DNA of 22,500 nucleotides, taken from NCBI GenBank assembly GCA_019648995.1, contig BLXT01001860.1, positions 113,229-135,728 of the forward strand, given 5' to 3'. Shown one piece after another: positions 1-9,388 of the stretch. A model generated the notes under the pieces. The model ran no database searches, was not told the DNA's origin, and saw nothing but the letters and a program-made list of their open reading frames with translations. This DNA is from Plakobranchus ocellatus (taxonomy: Eukaryota; Mollusca; Gastropoda; Plakobranchidae). A program made the position numbers and the translations under genes. The stretch's first letter is position 1; each line of letters opens with the position of its first letter.

Positions 1-71
<71 letters not shown>

Positions 72-96
72 CACTACTACCGTTGCTGCTGCTGCT
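1..96. repeat. (ACT)n microsatellite, cut by window edge, with short (TGC)n
   Basis: The window opens inside an ACT trinucleotide tract that runs to position 79 with one interruption at 71-72. A shorter TGC run follows at 84-96. The tract continues to the left of the window, so its full length is unknown. No protein-like frame extends out of it on either side, so I read it as a plain microsatellite. Confidence 0.95.
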
Positions 97-578
97 ATTA
101 TCACTGCTTTCTTTCTACTGCTGTTGTTGCTAGTACGCCTTGTGCGAAAATGGTCTTTTTATATCCTGTCACAGCTTTCAGATAATATACGTTTCTTGTT
201 AAGTGTCGGTATATTGACAATATAAACAAATATAATATATATATATTAATGTATACATAATATATGTATTATATATCGAATATATATAATATTATATTGC
301 CTCGTTCGAATCAATTGCAAGGCAAGATATTGAAATAAAAGTTCAGAAATAAAATCAACCAAGTGAGAAATGAAGATAAATCGCCTGATTATGTAAGAAC
401 CGCTAAGAGATACCCGAGCGGTAAACCTCCATCATTCTTTCCACTGTAAATAAACACTGAATATTGCACAACCTGAATTGATGGGTCTAAAATGAGTCAC
501 CTTTGACCTAACGTTTGTTCTCGCCGTACATCATCACCTTAAGGGCGGGTGCAAAGTTCAACGAACTAGATAAGAAAG
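97..578. other. AT-rich DNA, no gene recognised
   Basis: No open frame of protein-like composition is seen. Positions 229-296 are almost pure A/T with short TATATA and ATAATA blocks that are partly self-complementary and could form a weak hairpin. The rest looks like unique intergenic or intronic sequence. Confidence 0.6.
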
Positions 579-719
579 GCGGAGAAGGAAGCGGAGGAGG
601 AGGAGAAAGAGGGAGAGAGGGAGAGAGAGAAAGAGGAGGAGGAGGAGGAGGAGAAAGAGGGAGAGATGGAGAGAGTGTAGGTGGAGGAGGAGGAGGAAAG
701 AGAGTTGAAGGTGGAGGAC
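579..719. repeat. GGA/GA purine tract
   Basis: About 140 bases are almost wholly A and G on the plus strand, made of GGA and GAGA blocks with rare T or C. Frames through it give glycine/glutamate/arginine runs on plus and proline/serine/leucine runs on minus. Such frames are expected from a purine tract and are not evidence of a protein. Mirror-symmetric purine tracts of this kind can form triplex DNA. Confidence 0.95.
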
Positions 720-1644
720 ACAAATGAAGAGTACGGGTTCGGCATCTTTCATTTGGACGAGGGCATATTTAAGGAAACGGATTAAAAAAAAATGTTTTTA
801 TTTTCTTTCTTTGCATTGGCCACGTCTATTACTTATCTTTTTTCCTCTTACAACGAACACAAACTTCATCTCTATCTCTAACGGAAAAAGAAATCACTTC
901 CAGGAGTATAGATCCAAAAGAATTGATTTTGTTGCATACGTTAGCCCTGAAGTGAATGTGATTTGTATTTTTTTTTTAAGTGATTTTAATATCTTCAAAT
1001 GAAAAAAAAGAAAGAAAAACTCACAAAATTTGTGCAAAAAAACTTCTTTGTGGAAGTTTTTAATTACAACTTCTTTTTTTTGTAGTAATTTCACCAATAA
1101 AAAGACTTTGATTGTTGCACGAAGTTCGAATGCTATTATTTAATTCTGGAAAATGCCTTAAGCGTAATTAAAGGCAAGTTTTACACAAAAATGAAAGATA
1201 AGCAATCAGAACCTCGGAGAAGATAGAAAACTTAGTGTGGAAAAAAAGCATACAGAATTGGAAAAGCAGTTGAGAAATCATAGAAATATAAGAATATTTC
1301 GACCAATATGTTCATTCTTTACTGGAAGAAAACCCGTGAGATCACTACGCTCAGTCGCTATTTTGAAGCGAGATATCAATCCCACCCACCTTCTCTCCTA
1401 CTTTGTAAAGATTCTCATCTATATCAACAATCATGTAACCTTTACTTGATGAACTGTGCGTGGGCGTGGGCGTCTTTGCTGGGGCGTGGGGGTACCACAA
1501 ACGATGTCTTTTGTAATCTATTTTTTTTTTCTAATCTATTCGTCATATCTTTTTAAGTGATAACGTTTGCTTCCCGCCTCTCCAGTTTCTGTTTTTTCCT
1601 AGTTTTCTTTTGATTCATTTTATCTCTTTCTATATTACTTCATA
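720..1644. other. No gene recognised; contains a G-rich island
   Basis: AT-rich sequence with several A or T homopolymer runs (for example near 785, 970 and 1070). Short frames exist but begin at non-ATG codons or are T-run artefacts, and none shows a domain. The exception to the AT background is the G-rich island at 1458-1492, listed separately. Confidence 0.55.
1458..1492 (+). promoter_or_regulatory. Overlapping EGR/Zif268-type sites in a G-rich, possible G-quadruplex island
   Basis: The 9-mer GCGTGGGCG, the classical EGR1/Zif268 binding sequence, occurs exactly at 1458-1466 and again, overlapping, at 1464-1472. A near match, GCGTGGGGG, lies at 1484-1492. The same stretch has four G runs (1462-1464, 1468-1470, 1481-1484, 1488-1492) with loops of 3, 10 and 3 bases, so it could also fold as a G-quadruplex with one long loop. 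No gene start can be placed beside it, so a regulatory role is inference from the motifs alone. Confidence 0.35.
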
Positions 1645-1738
1645 TCTCTCTCTCTCTCTCTCTCTCTCTTTCTCACTCTTTCTCTCTCTCTCTCTTTCTC
1701 TCTTTCACTTTTCTCTCCCTTTCTCACACACACACACA
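1645..1738. repeat. (CT)n tract passing into (CA)n
   Basis: A CT-rich tract from 1645, interrupted by TTTC and CACTC, turns into a CA run at 1725-1738. About 280 bases downstream, at 2018-2064, a GT run followed by a GA tract gives roughly the reverse complement of this order. The two could pair as a loose inverted repeat, but low complexity makes this weak. Confidence 0.9.
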
Positions 1739-2017
1739 TACTGCTTCTCACCCGAGCAGATGTATCTGGTGGCTTCATTAAGAGACGGGTTATAACAGTT
1801 TTCACTAACACACTAGCAGGGAATTTGGCGTATCTTTTTTTTTTTAATCACAGACCTCTTTGTCAAAAAAAAAAAAAAAGGAAAAGAGAGAAAAATATGA
1901 AAATGATTCAAAATTGACTGCTTGGATATCAAAGCCTTGAAAATCGAAGAACAATTGTTTTTTTGTTCCGACCAATCACCTGACACTAGATGACTCACAA
2001 ATTTTAAGGTGTTTTTT

Positions 2018-2064
2018 GCGTGTGTGTAAGAGAGAAAGGGAGGGAGAGAGAGAGAGAGAGAAAG
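2018..2064. repeat. Short (GT)n then (GA)n microsatellite
   Basis: A GTGTGTGT run near 2020-2027 is followed by GA-rich sequence to 2064, the purest part being at 2044-2060. Flanking DNA is AT-rich with no gene recognised. Confidence 0.85.
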
Positions 2065-2410
2065 TGTATATTGGTTTGTTCTGTAATAATTTACGTGCCA
2101 ACGATCCATCAATGCCTGACAGATTAAACTGCATCTAATCCGCCTCTGTTTTCTTCGATACCCCAGGTCACGTGTCTATCTCTACTTTTGCATTATCTTT
2201 GAGATCCGCGTAACTCCACCCCCACATTGTATTGAGTTACATGACTATGATTTATAGAGGTGTATTGCCTTATAAGATGAGGTTTCATATAGGCGAGATA
2301 AAGAAAATTATAGAAGGAATGTTGAGTGAAATGGAAAAGTGAGTGGATTAGACTTATGAGGAAACGAATAATTGTGGCGTGACAAAGAGACACATTGATA
2401 AGAGTCTTAG

Positions 2411-2422
2411 GGAGAGAGGGGG

Positions 2423-2475
<53 letters not shown>

Positions 2476-2478
2476 GAA
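2411..2478. repeat. (GA)21 microsatellite
   Basis: A G-rich lead-in (2411-2426) is followed by an uninterrupted GA run at 2427-2468 and a short A-rich tail. The minus-strand frame crossing it gives a Ser-Leu run, an artefact of the dinucleotide repeat. Confidence 0.95.
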
Positions 2479-2744
2479 ATTAAGAGGAAGAAAGACTGAC
2501 AAACACATGGAGAGATGCACATATTAAAACTGCGAGTTACGGGTCTCCCTGATGTATTGCGGAGAACAATAACAATAAAAAAGAAGAAAAAAGTACAACA
2601 CACCCAAAATAACACCTATCAGTATATTTCTCGTAAGTCTGGTAATGCAAACGATGGAATCAGTCTGCTAAACTTTATATCCAGCAAATAAAGGACAATT
2701 TTTTAAAGAAAGTCATTCTAAATTATTATAAGTTAAGGAACTGA

Positions 2745-3007
2745 GTGGGGCTCATTTAGTAGGGCAGTTTGTTACCAAGTAAGAGATCCGAGGTTCGAAT
2801 CCCAGTCCGAGCCAAGTCAATATTTCATTGCTCGTCTGTGTCCACCCAGCACTAAATGGGTAGCTAGGTCTCTTAAGATCCTGCGAAAGTAAAGGCGGCG
2901 AGGAAAGCAATGGCAATTAACTACCTCATAAAGCCGTATGCCAAGAACAATCAGGACTCTACTCCTGGTTCCACGATGCTTGGACTAAGCGTGGAACCAA
3001 CTTAACA
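2745..3007 (+). mobile_element. tRNA-derived SINE, full-length copy A
   Basis: A non-autonomous retrotransposon transcribed by RNA polymerase III and mobilised by a LINE partner. The 5' head is tRNA-like: an A-box-like GGCTCATTTAGTAGGGC at 2749-2765 and a perfect B box, GGTTCGAATCC, at 2792-2802. The body matches the copy at 11449-11710: of the 44 bases at 2838-2881, 43 match, and 22 bases at 2936-2957 are identical. The element is flanked by a perfect 10-bp direct repeat, AAGGAACTGA, at 2735-2744 and 3008-3017, the expected target-site duplication. The 3' end has no poly(A); it ends in a short A/C-rich tail. The SINE superfamily was not determined. The GCAATGGCAA and GCCAAGAACAA segments resemble a central motif that I recall from other animal tRNA-SINEs. 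Confidence 0.9.
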
Positions 3008-3854
3008 AAGGAACTGAAATGCGTGGCCAAAAGTCCTCACACAATTATATTGTTCTCATTAAAATGAACGGGCGCGATAAATGATAGGCCCCGTTCAGTT
3101 GTTTCATCCATAATAATTCTAAATTATTTTGTGACAATTTTTGGGAAACCCTTAAGAAATCGGATGGACTGTAATGTACTTTTTTAGTGCTCTCAAATCC
3201 CTCCAACTCAGACAAATTGTAGGGGTAGCGTACAAGCAATAACAGCTCTAAATTATTAGAAGTACGCTCGTATCTTTCAACGCTAACTTCATAATATTTG
3301 TTACCTATCTTGCTTCTGTTAAACTTATAGTATTTAGCGTTACACCAATAAAACATTTTTATATGAAGATGTGAAAACCCTTATAAGTTAATGATATCAT
3401 GTGAATCCAACCAAATCGGGGCGAGTCATGATGAGGTTTAGCTTGGACAAGAATTGATGAAACACACGCGCTATTTTTCCTAATCAGGCTTAGGAGACAA
3501 AAACTGTTTGCAAAAAAGGCAATAACCGTAATGGCGAAACCGAGAAGGATAATAATCCATGATTCTATATTATGACGTTTCCTAGTCTTTGTTCCAGATA
3601 TTGCTGGCTAGAATAAAATAAAGCACAATGGGAAATGGACTTCGCAGTTGGCGTGGGTATAGAAAAATGGAAGTCATAAATGTATTAAAGCTTTTGTCCA
3701 CACGAACGGCAATAGTTTCTTCCATGCATGGCACTAGTTTAATTATGTTTCAGTTAGGATTCATCAATGGAAATGCCTGAAAAAAAAAATAATAATATTA
3801 CTTGTTGTTTCGTGGGTGAAAGAATACCTTAAACCATCGCTTAACTCATGGATT

Positions 3855-3857
<3 letters not shown>
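3008..3857. other. No gene recognised
   Basis: Unique AT-rich sequence. A minus-strand frame is open from about 3380 down to 3045 (about 111 codons, ATG at 3356). Its composition is not low-complexity, but I recognise no domain. It contains Asn-Asn-Leu-Glu-Leu-Leu twice, 43 codons apart, because TCTAAATTATT recurs in the DNA (3118-3128 and 3247-3257). I consider it a chance frame, though not excluded. Confidence 0.4.

Positions 3858-3891
<34 letters not shown>
3858..3891. repeat. (AC)17 microsatellite
   Basis: An uninterrupted AC dinucleotide run of 34 bases, with no similar sequence in its immediate flanks. Confidence 0.97.
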
Positions 3892-4159
3892 GCAGCATCA
3901 GTCAAACGATGACTCACAAATAATGCGACAGTGGAACAAGCGACAACTGAACTGCACGGCTCTTTATTGAGACGCAATAACTGCCCTCACTTTCAACTGC
4001 TCAAAGTCATACTCAGGCTTAAGTTCGGCCCCGTGGAGCCTGCCACGTTCTTCCTTCCTACGTTAGTGACTGTCTTTTCCCTCCTCTAAATACGTTGTTT
4101 TTTTCTGCATGCTGTTTAAATGAGTCCAATAGGAAACTCTGCTTGCTTGGATTCACGGA

Positions 4160-4237
4160 TAATAATTAATAATAATAATAAAATATATATATCAACAACA
4201 ACAACAACAACAACAACAACAAAAATAATAATAATTA

Positions 4238-4268
<31 letters not shown>

Positions 4269-4318
4269 AAGAAGAAGAAGAAGAAGAAGAAGAAGAAGAA
4301 GAAGAAGAAGAAGAAGAA
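4160..4318. repeat. Compound AAT / AT / CAA / GAA trinucleotide tract
   Basis: Successive blocks are AAT-rich 4160-4181, AT 4182-4192, CAA 4193-4222 (10 units), AAT-rich 4223-4240, and an uninterrupted GAA run at 4241-4318 (26 units). A plus-strand frame through it gives a run of arginines, which is a repeat artefact. Pure GAA/TTC tracts are known to form triplex (H-DNA) structures and to change length readily. Confidence 0.95.
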
Positions 4319-5207
4319 AGCAAACAAAAATACGGCATGTGATTCTATGTTAGGCATTGGAGAAGATTGGGCCATAAAGGAAGAAGCTAAAGCTATGTTA
4401 GGTGAACTTCAAACAGAAAATCACTCTTATTTAAACAACTTTCATACTAAAATTAGGTTCCTTGTTCATGTTAAACGTATTTATATTTATTGTTGATGCT
4501 GTTTTTAGCTTCACATTAAAAAAAATCCATGACTAAAATTTCTCATTGTCCGTATTGATTATTCAATGAGTTTATTGCTGTTGTAGAACTGCGCACCAGT
4601 GAGTGCGCACCATTAAGAAACAAAACGGAAATGTAATGAATTTTTTTTTTTTTTTTTAATTAAACCTAATACCCAACTTGGCTGCTTGTCCACAAACAGC
4701 TCCACTCCTTCCACAGATACTAAATTAGAGCACCTACAATTTTACTCTCTTTTCTCGTACTAGACTCTGCTATGTTACGAGAATCTCATTATAAACAGAT
4801 CGATTTATTTTTAACCAGGGCATTGACCATTGTAGATATAAAAAAAAAGCCATTACGTGATTCATGGCAGCAAATCTTTTAGTAGGGTGTGGGCTTAGGA
4901 AATAGAAACATGGAGAGAAAGGTCGAACTAGTCAATGTAATAGAATGAGAGTCGTTATTAGTGTAACGAAAAAAATGTTCGAAAAACTCATTTAAAAAGG
5001 AAACTGAAGATTCTAATAAAATATCTAGCGGGCGACAAACAGTACAGATGTACAAAGTCAAAAGGCAGCACGCGCGAGTGCTGGGGAAAAAAATTGATGA
5101 GTAGAAAACAGTGAACGGCAAAGGCTTAAAAAGAAATTCATTAGAATGTCACGAGAAAAAAAGCACGAGGAGTAATTTATAAAAAAAAAAGTGCAAAGCG
5201 AAAAAAT
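4319..5207. other. No gene recognised
   Basis: AT-rich DNA with a T homopolymer at about 4640-4658 and A runs near 4840 and 5181. Short minus-strand frames near 4880-5120 show no domain and run into the neighbouring GA tract. Confidence 0.55.
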
Positions 5208-5371
5208 GTGTAGTGGAGAGAGAAAAATGGAGAGAGAGAGAGAAAGAGAAAGAAAGATGGAGAGAGAGAGAAAGAGAGAGAAAGATGGAGAGAGAGAGAA
5301 AGAGAGAGAAAGATGGAAAGAGAGAGAAAGAGAGAGAAAGATGGAGAGGGAGGGAGAGAGAGAAAGATGGA

Positions 5372-5443
<72 letters not shown>
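5208..5443. repeat. 28-bp purine minisatellite passing into (GA)34
   Basis: The left part is a purine minisatellite marked by a lone T in ATGG. ATGG falls at 5227, 5257, 5285, 5313, 5341 and 5367, spacings of 30, 28, 28, 28 and 26 bases. From 5376 to 5443 it becomes an uninterrupted GA run of 34 units. Because 28 is not a multiple of three, the array moves through all frames. The long frames on both strands (charged Glu/Arg on plus, Ser/Leu on minus) are therefore artefacts. Confidence 0.95.
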
Positions 5444-5446
<3 letters not shown>

Positions 5447-7003
5447 ATTCTAACAAATTTCCTGATCATATTTCAGAAAATAATTTCACAATTTTGTTGT
5501 TCAACATTTAACCCTCACGATCTCAATTTTTGTCAAAGTACCCTGATAATATCTCAGTGTACTGTAGGTCCACAGATGTGTGGGTGTGGCGCATGGCATG
5601 GCATGCAGTTCTAACTATAGAGATCATTCATAAATCATTGAAACCTTAAAAGCGAATGTCACTCACATATTTCTCTTCCGCACTAACAAAAGTGAATTTG
5701 TACAATGTCTAGGGCATGAAAAAGTACAATGTTTGAACATCTTTTAAACTAACTTATAACACTGTTTTTTTCTTTCTTTACATATTTTGTAATGACTGTG
5801 ATGCAAAAAGTGACACAGAAAGAAAGAGAGAAAGAAAGCAACAAGGAAATAAAACTAAATCGGCTATGATTAACATAAATGTTTAGGCGGTTAAGGTTTG
5901 GAATTTAGTTTTTAAGAAGTTTGCTCAAAAATAAATGAAAACAGATCGCTTGCTCCGAGTAATGCAGCTAAAGGAATTCCCAATTAGAAAGGCAAGTAAA
6001 TTATTTATATACAATAAATATAAATAGGATCCGAAACGTACACATCCATTTTTAGCGATTGTAACACAGAATGGCGTTCAGCTCAACACTTTATACTTCA
6101 TAGATTCATTAGTCAATAAAAAAAAATATGAAAAAAGCAAGCATAACTCGGAGCGAAAGCTTTGCTTTTACGTTCTTGGATTTCTTCAAGTTTCTTTTCA
6201 TAACATTGTTCCATGGAAACTGATATCAAAAGATACAAATTTGTAATTAAATGACAAGTAACAGGCTCTCAACTTAAATGAAATGGCATTGCTTTTTTTT
6301 CTTCTTAATATATTTGACGTACAAGAGAGAAAAAAAAACCACAATGCTATGTTGACACAACTTTTGACAAAACTGACTTAGCGCATAATGAGGTCAGAAT
6401 ACACCAGACGGCATCAAAAGTAGTTTGATTCCGAAAAGACAGCCCAAAATGGCTGAGAGTACAGTGGGCACCAACACCATTTCGATTCCGAGAAGACTTT
6501 TTTTAAAGTCCTAATATCAAATCACATATAATCGTTCTCTTTTTACAGTCAATAGTTTTTATTCAGTGTAATCATGTGGAGAATCCAAACAAACAGAGTT
6601 TACTTTTGAGCTCATTTAAAAAGGCTGCAGAAAAAACACAAGTAAAGATGGGTATATAGAGGAGAGAATGGAAGGGCAAAGGACGTCATTCCAAAGGAGA
6701 AAAGTGGCACCCCTGGGACGGCTCGGCCTTTCGGCATCAACAGTGCAGGATATGGTAAGAAGAATAAAAAGGAAAATTATTTGTGTGTTTGAATTTCAAA
6801 AAAAGTCTTTCAAATGACCCACTTTTAAATATTTTTTGTCGGCAAAGAAACAATGCATTAATGATGATCGGAAAGTCAGAGATGTTGATGCCTGAGTTGC
6901 AAAAAGCTCCATCTCGGCTAGGATACTTTGTGTGACTTGTGCTACTGATAATATTGGATTGAAGAGGAGGATGAAAGTATCGCAACAGCAGGGATTTAAT
7001 GCA
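5444..7003. other. No gene recognised; one old two-copy repeat
   Basis: Mostly unique AT-rich sequence. The only internal structure I can support is an imperfect two-copy repeat at 6405-6440 and 6462-6497 (period 57). The copies match at 27 of 36 positions and share CGATTCCGA/TGATTCCGA followed by AAGAC. A minus-strand frame at 6737-6985 has no recognisable domain. Confidence 0.5.
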
Positions 7004-7205
7004 GTACGACTTTACCCTGGTCTCATCTGTGCACCGTGGAAGAGGGAATTAATACCGATAGTCGCACTCACTGTACCGCACTAGTTGATGACAATCAGAC
7101 GGTGCGACTTTTTCCTGCTCTCTGCTGAGCGCCGGCCGCTGAGGGTAGAGGGAAATACCGATGCTCGCACGGATTGTACCGCACCCGCAGATGACATTCA
7201 GAATC
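7004..7205. repeat. Two-copy tandem duplication, about 103 bp, GC-richer than flanks
   Basis: Unit 1 (7004-7100) and unit 2 (7101-7205) share CGACTTT, then AGAGGGAA, ATACCGAT, CTCGCAC/GTCGCAC, TGTACCGCA and GATGACA-TCAG in the same order. Offsets between matching blocks are 98 to 106 bases, so the units differ by small indels. Unit 2 contains a GC-rich core with a GCCGGC palindrome (7132-7137). The second unit also lies in a plus-strand frame (7085-7390) that I do not recognise. I cannot identify a source element. Confidence 0.75.
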
Positions 7206-7738
7206 AAAAAAAGATTCAATACCAATATTTCACCATTTGGCTTGAGATGAATTTATGTCGTTGTCGTTTACACCATTCCAGTCTAAACTTTGTCGGTTCT
7301 TTTTTTTTTAATATTATTTTTTTAAAGGCTGTAATAGCCTCTGGTAACTTTTTTCTTATACAACATCTTTTTAAAAAGTATGTTTTATAATATCATTATG
7401 TTTTATTATAGTATCTTTAGTAAAATATTCTGTTTGATTTATATATTTTTCTATAATATAATACTATTATCATTTGTTCAAGTCTGTCAAATCACACAAA
7501 CACACAAAGAGACGCACGCAAACACGCGAATTTGCCCACAAAAACATAACAGACGCAGGAACGGTTTCGTATAATATTGTCAAAATGTTTGAAAGGACAA
7601 CAAACGCACAGGAAATATCTAACCAATTTTATTTTATTTCTACATTCTGTTTCAGTCGTAGTATGTTTTGTTGGGCAGACTTCCAGACAAGCCAAGACGT
7701 TTCTAATTTGGTATGAAAGCCCACGATTTCAGGGACAC

Positions 7739-7789
7739 TGCCTCGCTCTTTTTTACATAAACCCTCTAACTTGAGGGTCAGCGAGGGCA
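7739..7789. other. Two-part inverted repeat (possible stem-loop)
   Basis: The outer arms TGCCTCGCT (7739-7747) and AGCGAGGGCA (7780-7789) pair with one bulged G. The inner arms ACCCTC (7761-7766) and GAGGGT (7773-7778) pair perfectly around a 6-base loop. An unpaired stretch of about 13 bases lies on the left side between the arms. Both arms are GC-rich against an AT-rich background. No function is evident. Confidence 0.4.
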
Positions 7790-7931
7790 ATGATATTTTA
7801 AGTTTATTGATCTGACCCTTGCTGGACAATGACAGCCCTTGTTTACACAAAATGTTTACAGTATTTTTTTCCCCTGTCAAGCCGTCAGATTGAGGTTAAA
7901 ATGTTAATAAAAACACCGCAGATTGTGTAAG

Positions 7932-7961
7932 AGCTCGAGCTTGTGTTTGACAGCTCGAGCT
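7932..7961. other. Pair of identical 10-bp palindromes
   Basis: AGCTCGAGCT, which is its own reverse complement, occurs at 7932-7941 and again at 7952-7961, exactly 20 bp apart. The two copies could each bind a dimeric protein on the same helix face, or pair as one hairpin with a 10-base loop. No adjacent gene start is seen, so function is unknown. Confidence 0.45.
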
Positions 7962-8234
7962 AGGAAAGTAATATCCTGTTCCTTTTCTGTTTCCAAATTT
8001 TATTTTCTTTCCTTTGTCTGTGATTGTTTCTTTGAAACTATGAAGGTGTTCTTGTGTCAATTGATCTGTCTGCTTGTCTGTCACTCAATTCATGCCTTTG
8101 TAAAATGGCTGTTTTAAGTATTAACCTATCAAGCGAAAATGCTATACCATTATGTCCTAACTTGTACTTACTAAATTAACAACTCCATCCTGCTCTCTAG
8201 CTGATCTCTAGCCATAGAATCGAGAATGGGGAAT

Positions 8235-8438
8235 GCAGATGTAAACTTTCTAAGAAGTATCACAAAAACGTGTGGAAAGCCCGGATTGCTTCATTTGAAC
8301 TACAGATCAGGCACGGCAACATGAGGAAAAGTTTGGTTGCCTCATCAGAGCCAAAGATTAATCACATCAACATGTAGCAAAACCTGATTGCCTCACCCGA
8401 ACTACAGCTTTATCACTAGAGGAAAAACAGAAGAAGTT
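8235..8438. repeat. Degenerate 51-bp tandem repeat, about 3-4 units
   Basis: TTGC followed by TTCAT or CTCA recurs at 8286, 8337 and 8388, spacings of exactly 51. Units 8286-8336 and 8337-8387 align without gaps at 33 of 51 positions. The unit at 8388 shares GAACTACAG with the first. A weaker fourth unit precedes them, since CAC-AAC-TG-GGAAA segments recur near 8261-8278. The period is a multiple of three, and one plus-strand frame gives Ile/Val-Ala-Ser at each unit start. That frame is broken by TAG codons, so coding is not supported. Confidence 0.7.
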
Positions 8439-9388
8439 TTTGGTCTGAGTTTTAAGTAGAGAAAAAAATACAATGAAAGTTCAGGAAATTGCATATATTG
8501 GATACTCATGAAAATAATTGATCTTGATGGACGTTAGAAGATACCGTTGAGGCAGTATGATAATTGTATTTTAATAGATTTTTTTTCATGAACAATATAA
8601 ATATTCGACTGTCATTAAAGTTTTTAATGATATCGAATTAAAAAAAAAGAAGATTATATCGTTTTTATTTGTTAGAAAACATGTATATTAGAAAACATGT
8701 ACATACATAGGATGTTAATGATCACAGTTGATTTTATTGTCAGGGGGATATTTTTTGTCACAGTCAGTCATTTTTTTTCAGCCCTGTAACTGCAAAAATG
8801 TCTTAAAAACTGTAATATCCAAAAATTAAAAGGTGGTTATTTGTGTGTATGGAGAAGGGTGTGTGTGTGGGGGCAATTCAATAGAGGGCTATTGAAAGTA
8901 TTTTGCCCTGATGAAATTTAAAAAATGTTTGATTGAAGCTAGAAAAAATATAAAATAAGAAAGAGATACGCAAAAAAAAAAAATAATTAAAAATAAAAAC
9001 AAAAACTAAAGACGCAGAATAATAAAGAACCTTTAAATTTGTAACAGAAAAGAAAAACAAAAGGGACGAAAGAGAAAGAAGTTGAGCTTGTAAAGAGCAA
9101 GACGCCTTTATCTGACACAGCACAATGTCTCACTGGGAAGCGTTTAGAAATCTCCACATCACAGTGTGGGTTTAGTTTTTAAAAAAGTTAAAAATTTAAT
9201 CCAAACATTGGAGTCTCTTGAAATCCTACAGCTTGAAATATTTATAAACTTGAGTCAAGATCAATTGTTTGTACTTTATTTTCTAGGTCGAAAAAGTAAA
9301 GATCGATTGCAAAAACAAAATATTTTAAATAAATAACACATTGCCCACATAATTTCGTCATGGACAGTTAAAAGTATATCCCTTTTCA
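8439..9388. other. No gene recognised
   Basis: AT-rich DNA with A runs near 8641 and 8973 and a small GT/G-rich patch at 8860-8873. A 14-base segment TTAGAAAACATGTA is tandemly repeated at 8672-8685 and 8688-8701. No domain is seen in the short frames. Confidence 0.55.

Larger units (their letters stand above)
7206..8234. other. No gene recognised; two palindromic elements inside
   Basis: AT-rich DNA with several overlapping short frames of 60 to 100 codons on both strands, none with a domain. It holds the stem-loop at 7739-7789 and the paired palindromes at 7932-7961, listed separately. Confidence 0.5.

Noticed and set aside
2745-2820. Possible true tRNA gene
   Set aside because: The head has A- and B-box sequence but no clean cloverleaf stems, and it continues into a SINE body shared with the copy at 11449.
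3045-3380. Minus-strand frame of about 111 codons
   Set aside because: Composition is acceptable but there is no motif, no splice context and no match to a family known to me; left unannotated rather than given a function.
4120-4353. Plus-strand frame with a long arginine run
   Set aside because: It is produced by the GAA/AGA tract; the short flanks show no protein similarity I can recognise.
5191-5614. Long frames of Glu/Arg repeats on plus and Ser/Leu repeats on minus
   Set aside because: They exist only because GA/CT dinucleotide tracts contain no stop codons; the 28-bp array shifts frame and no domain lies outside the tract.
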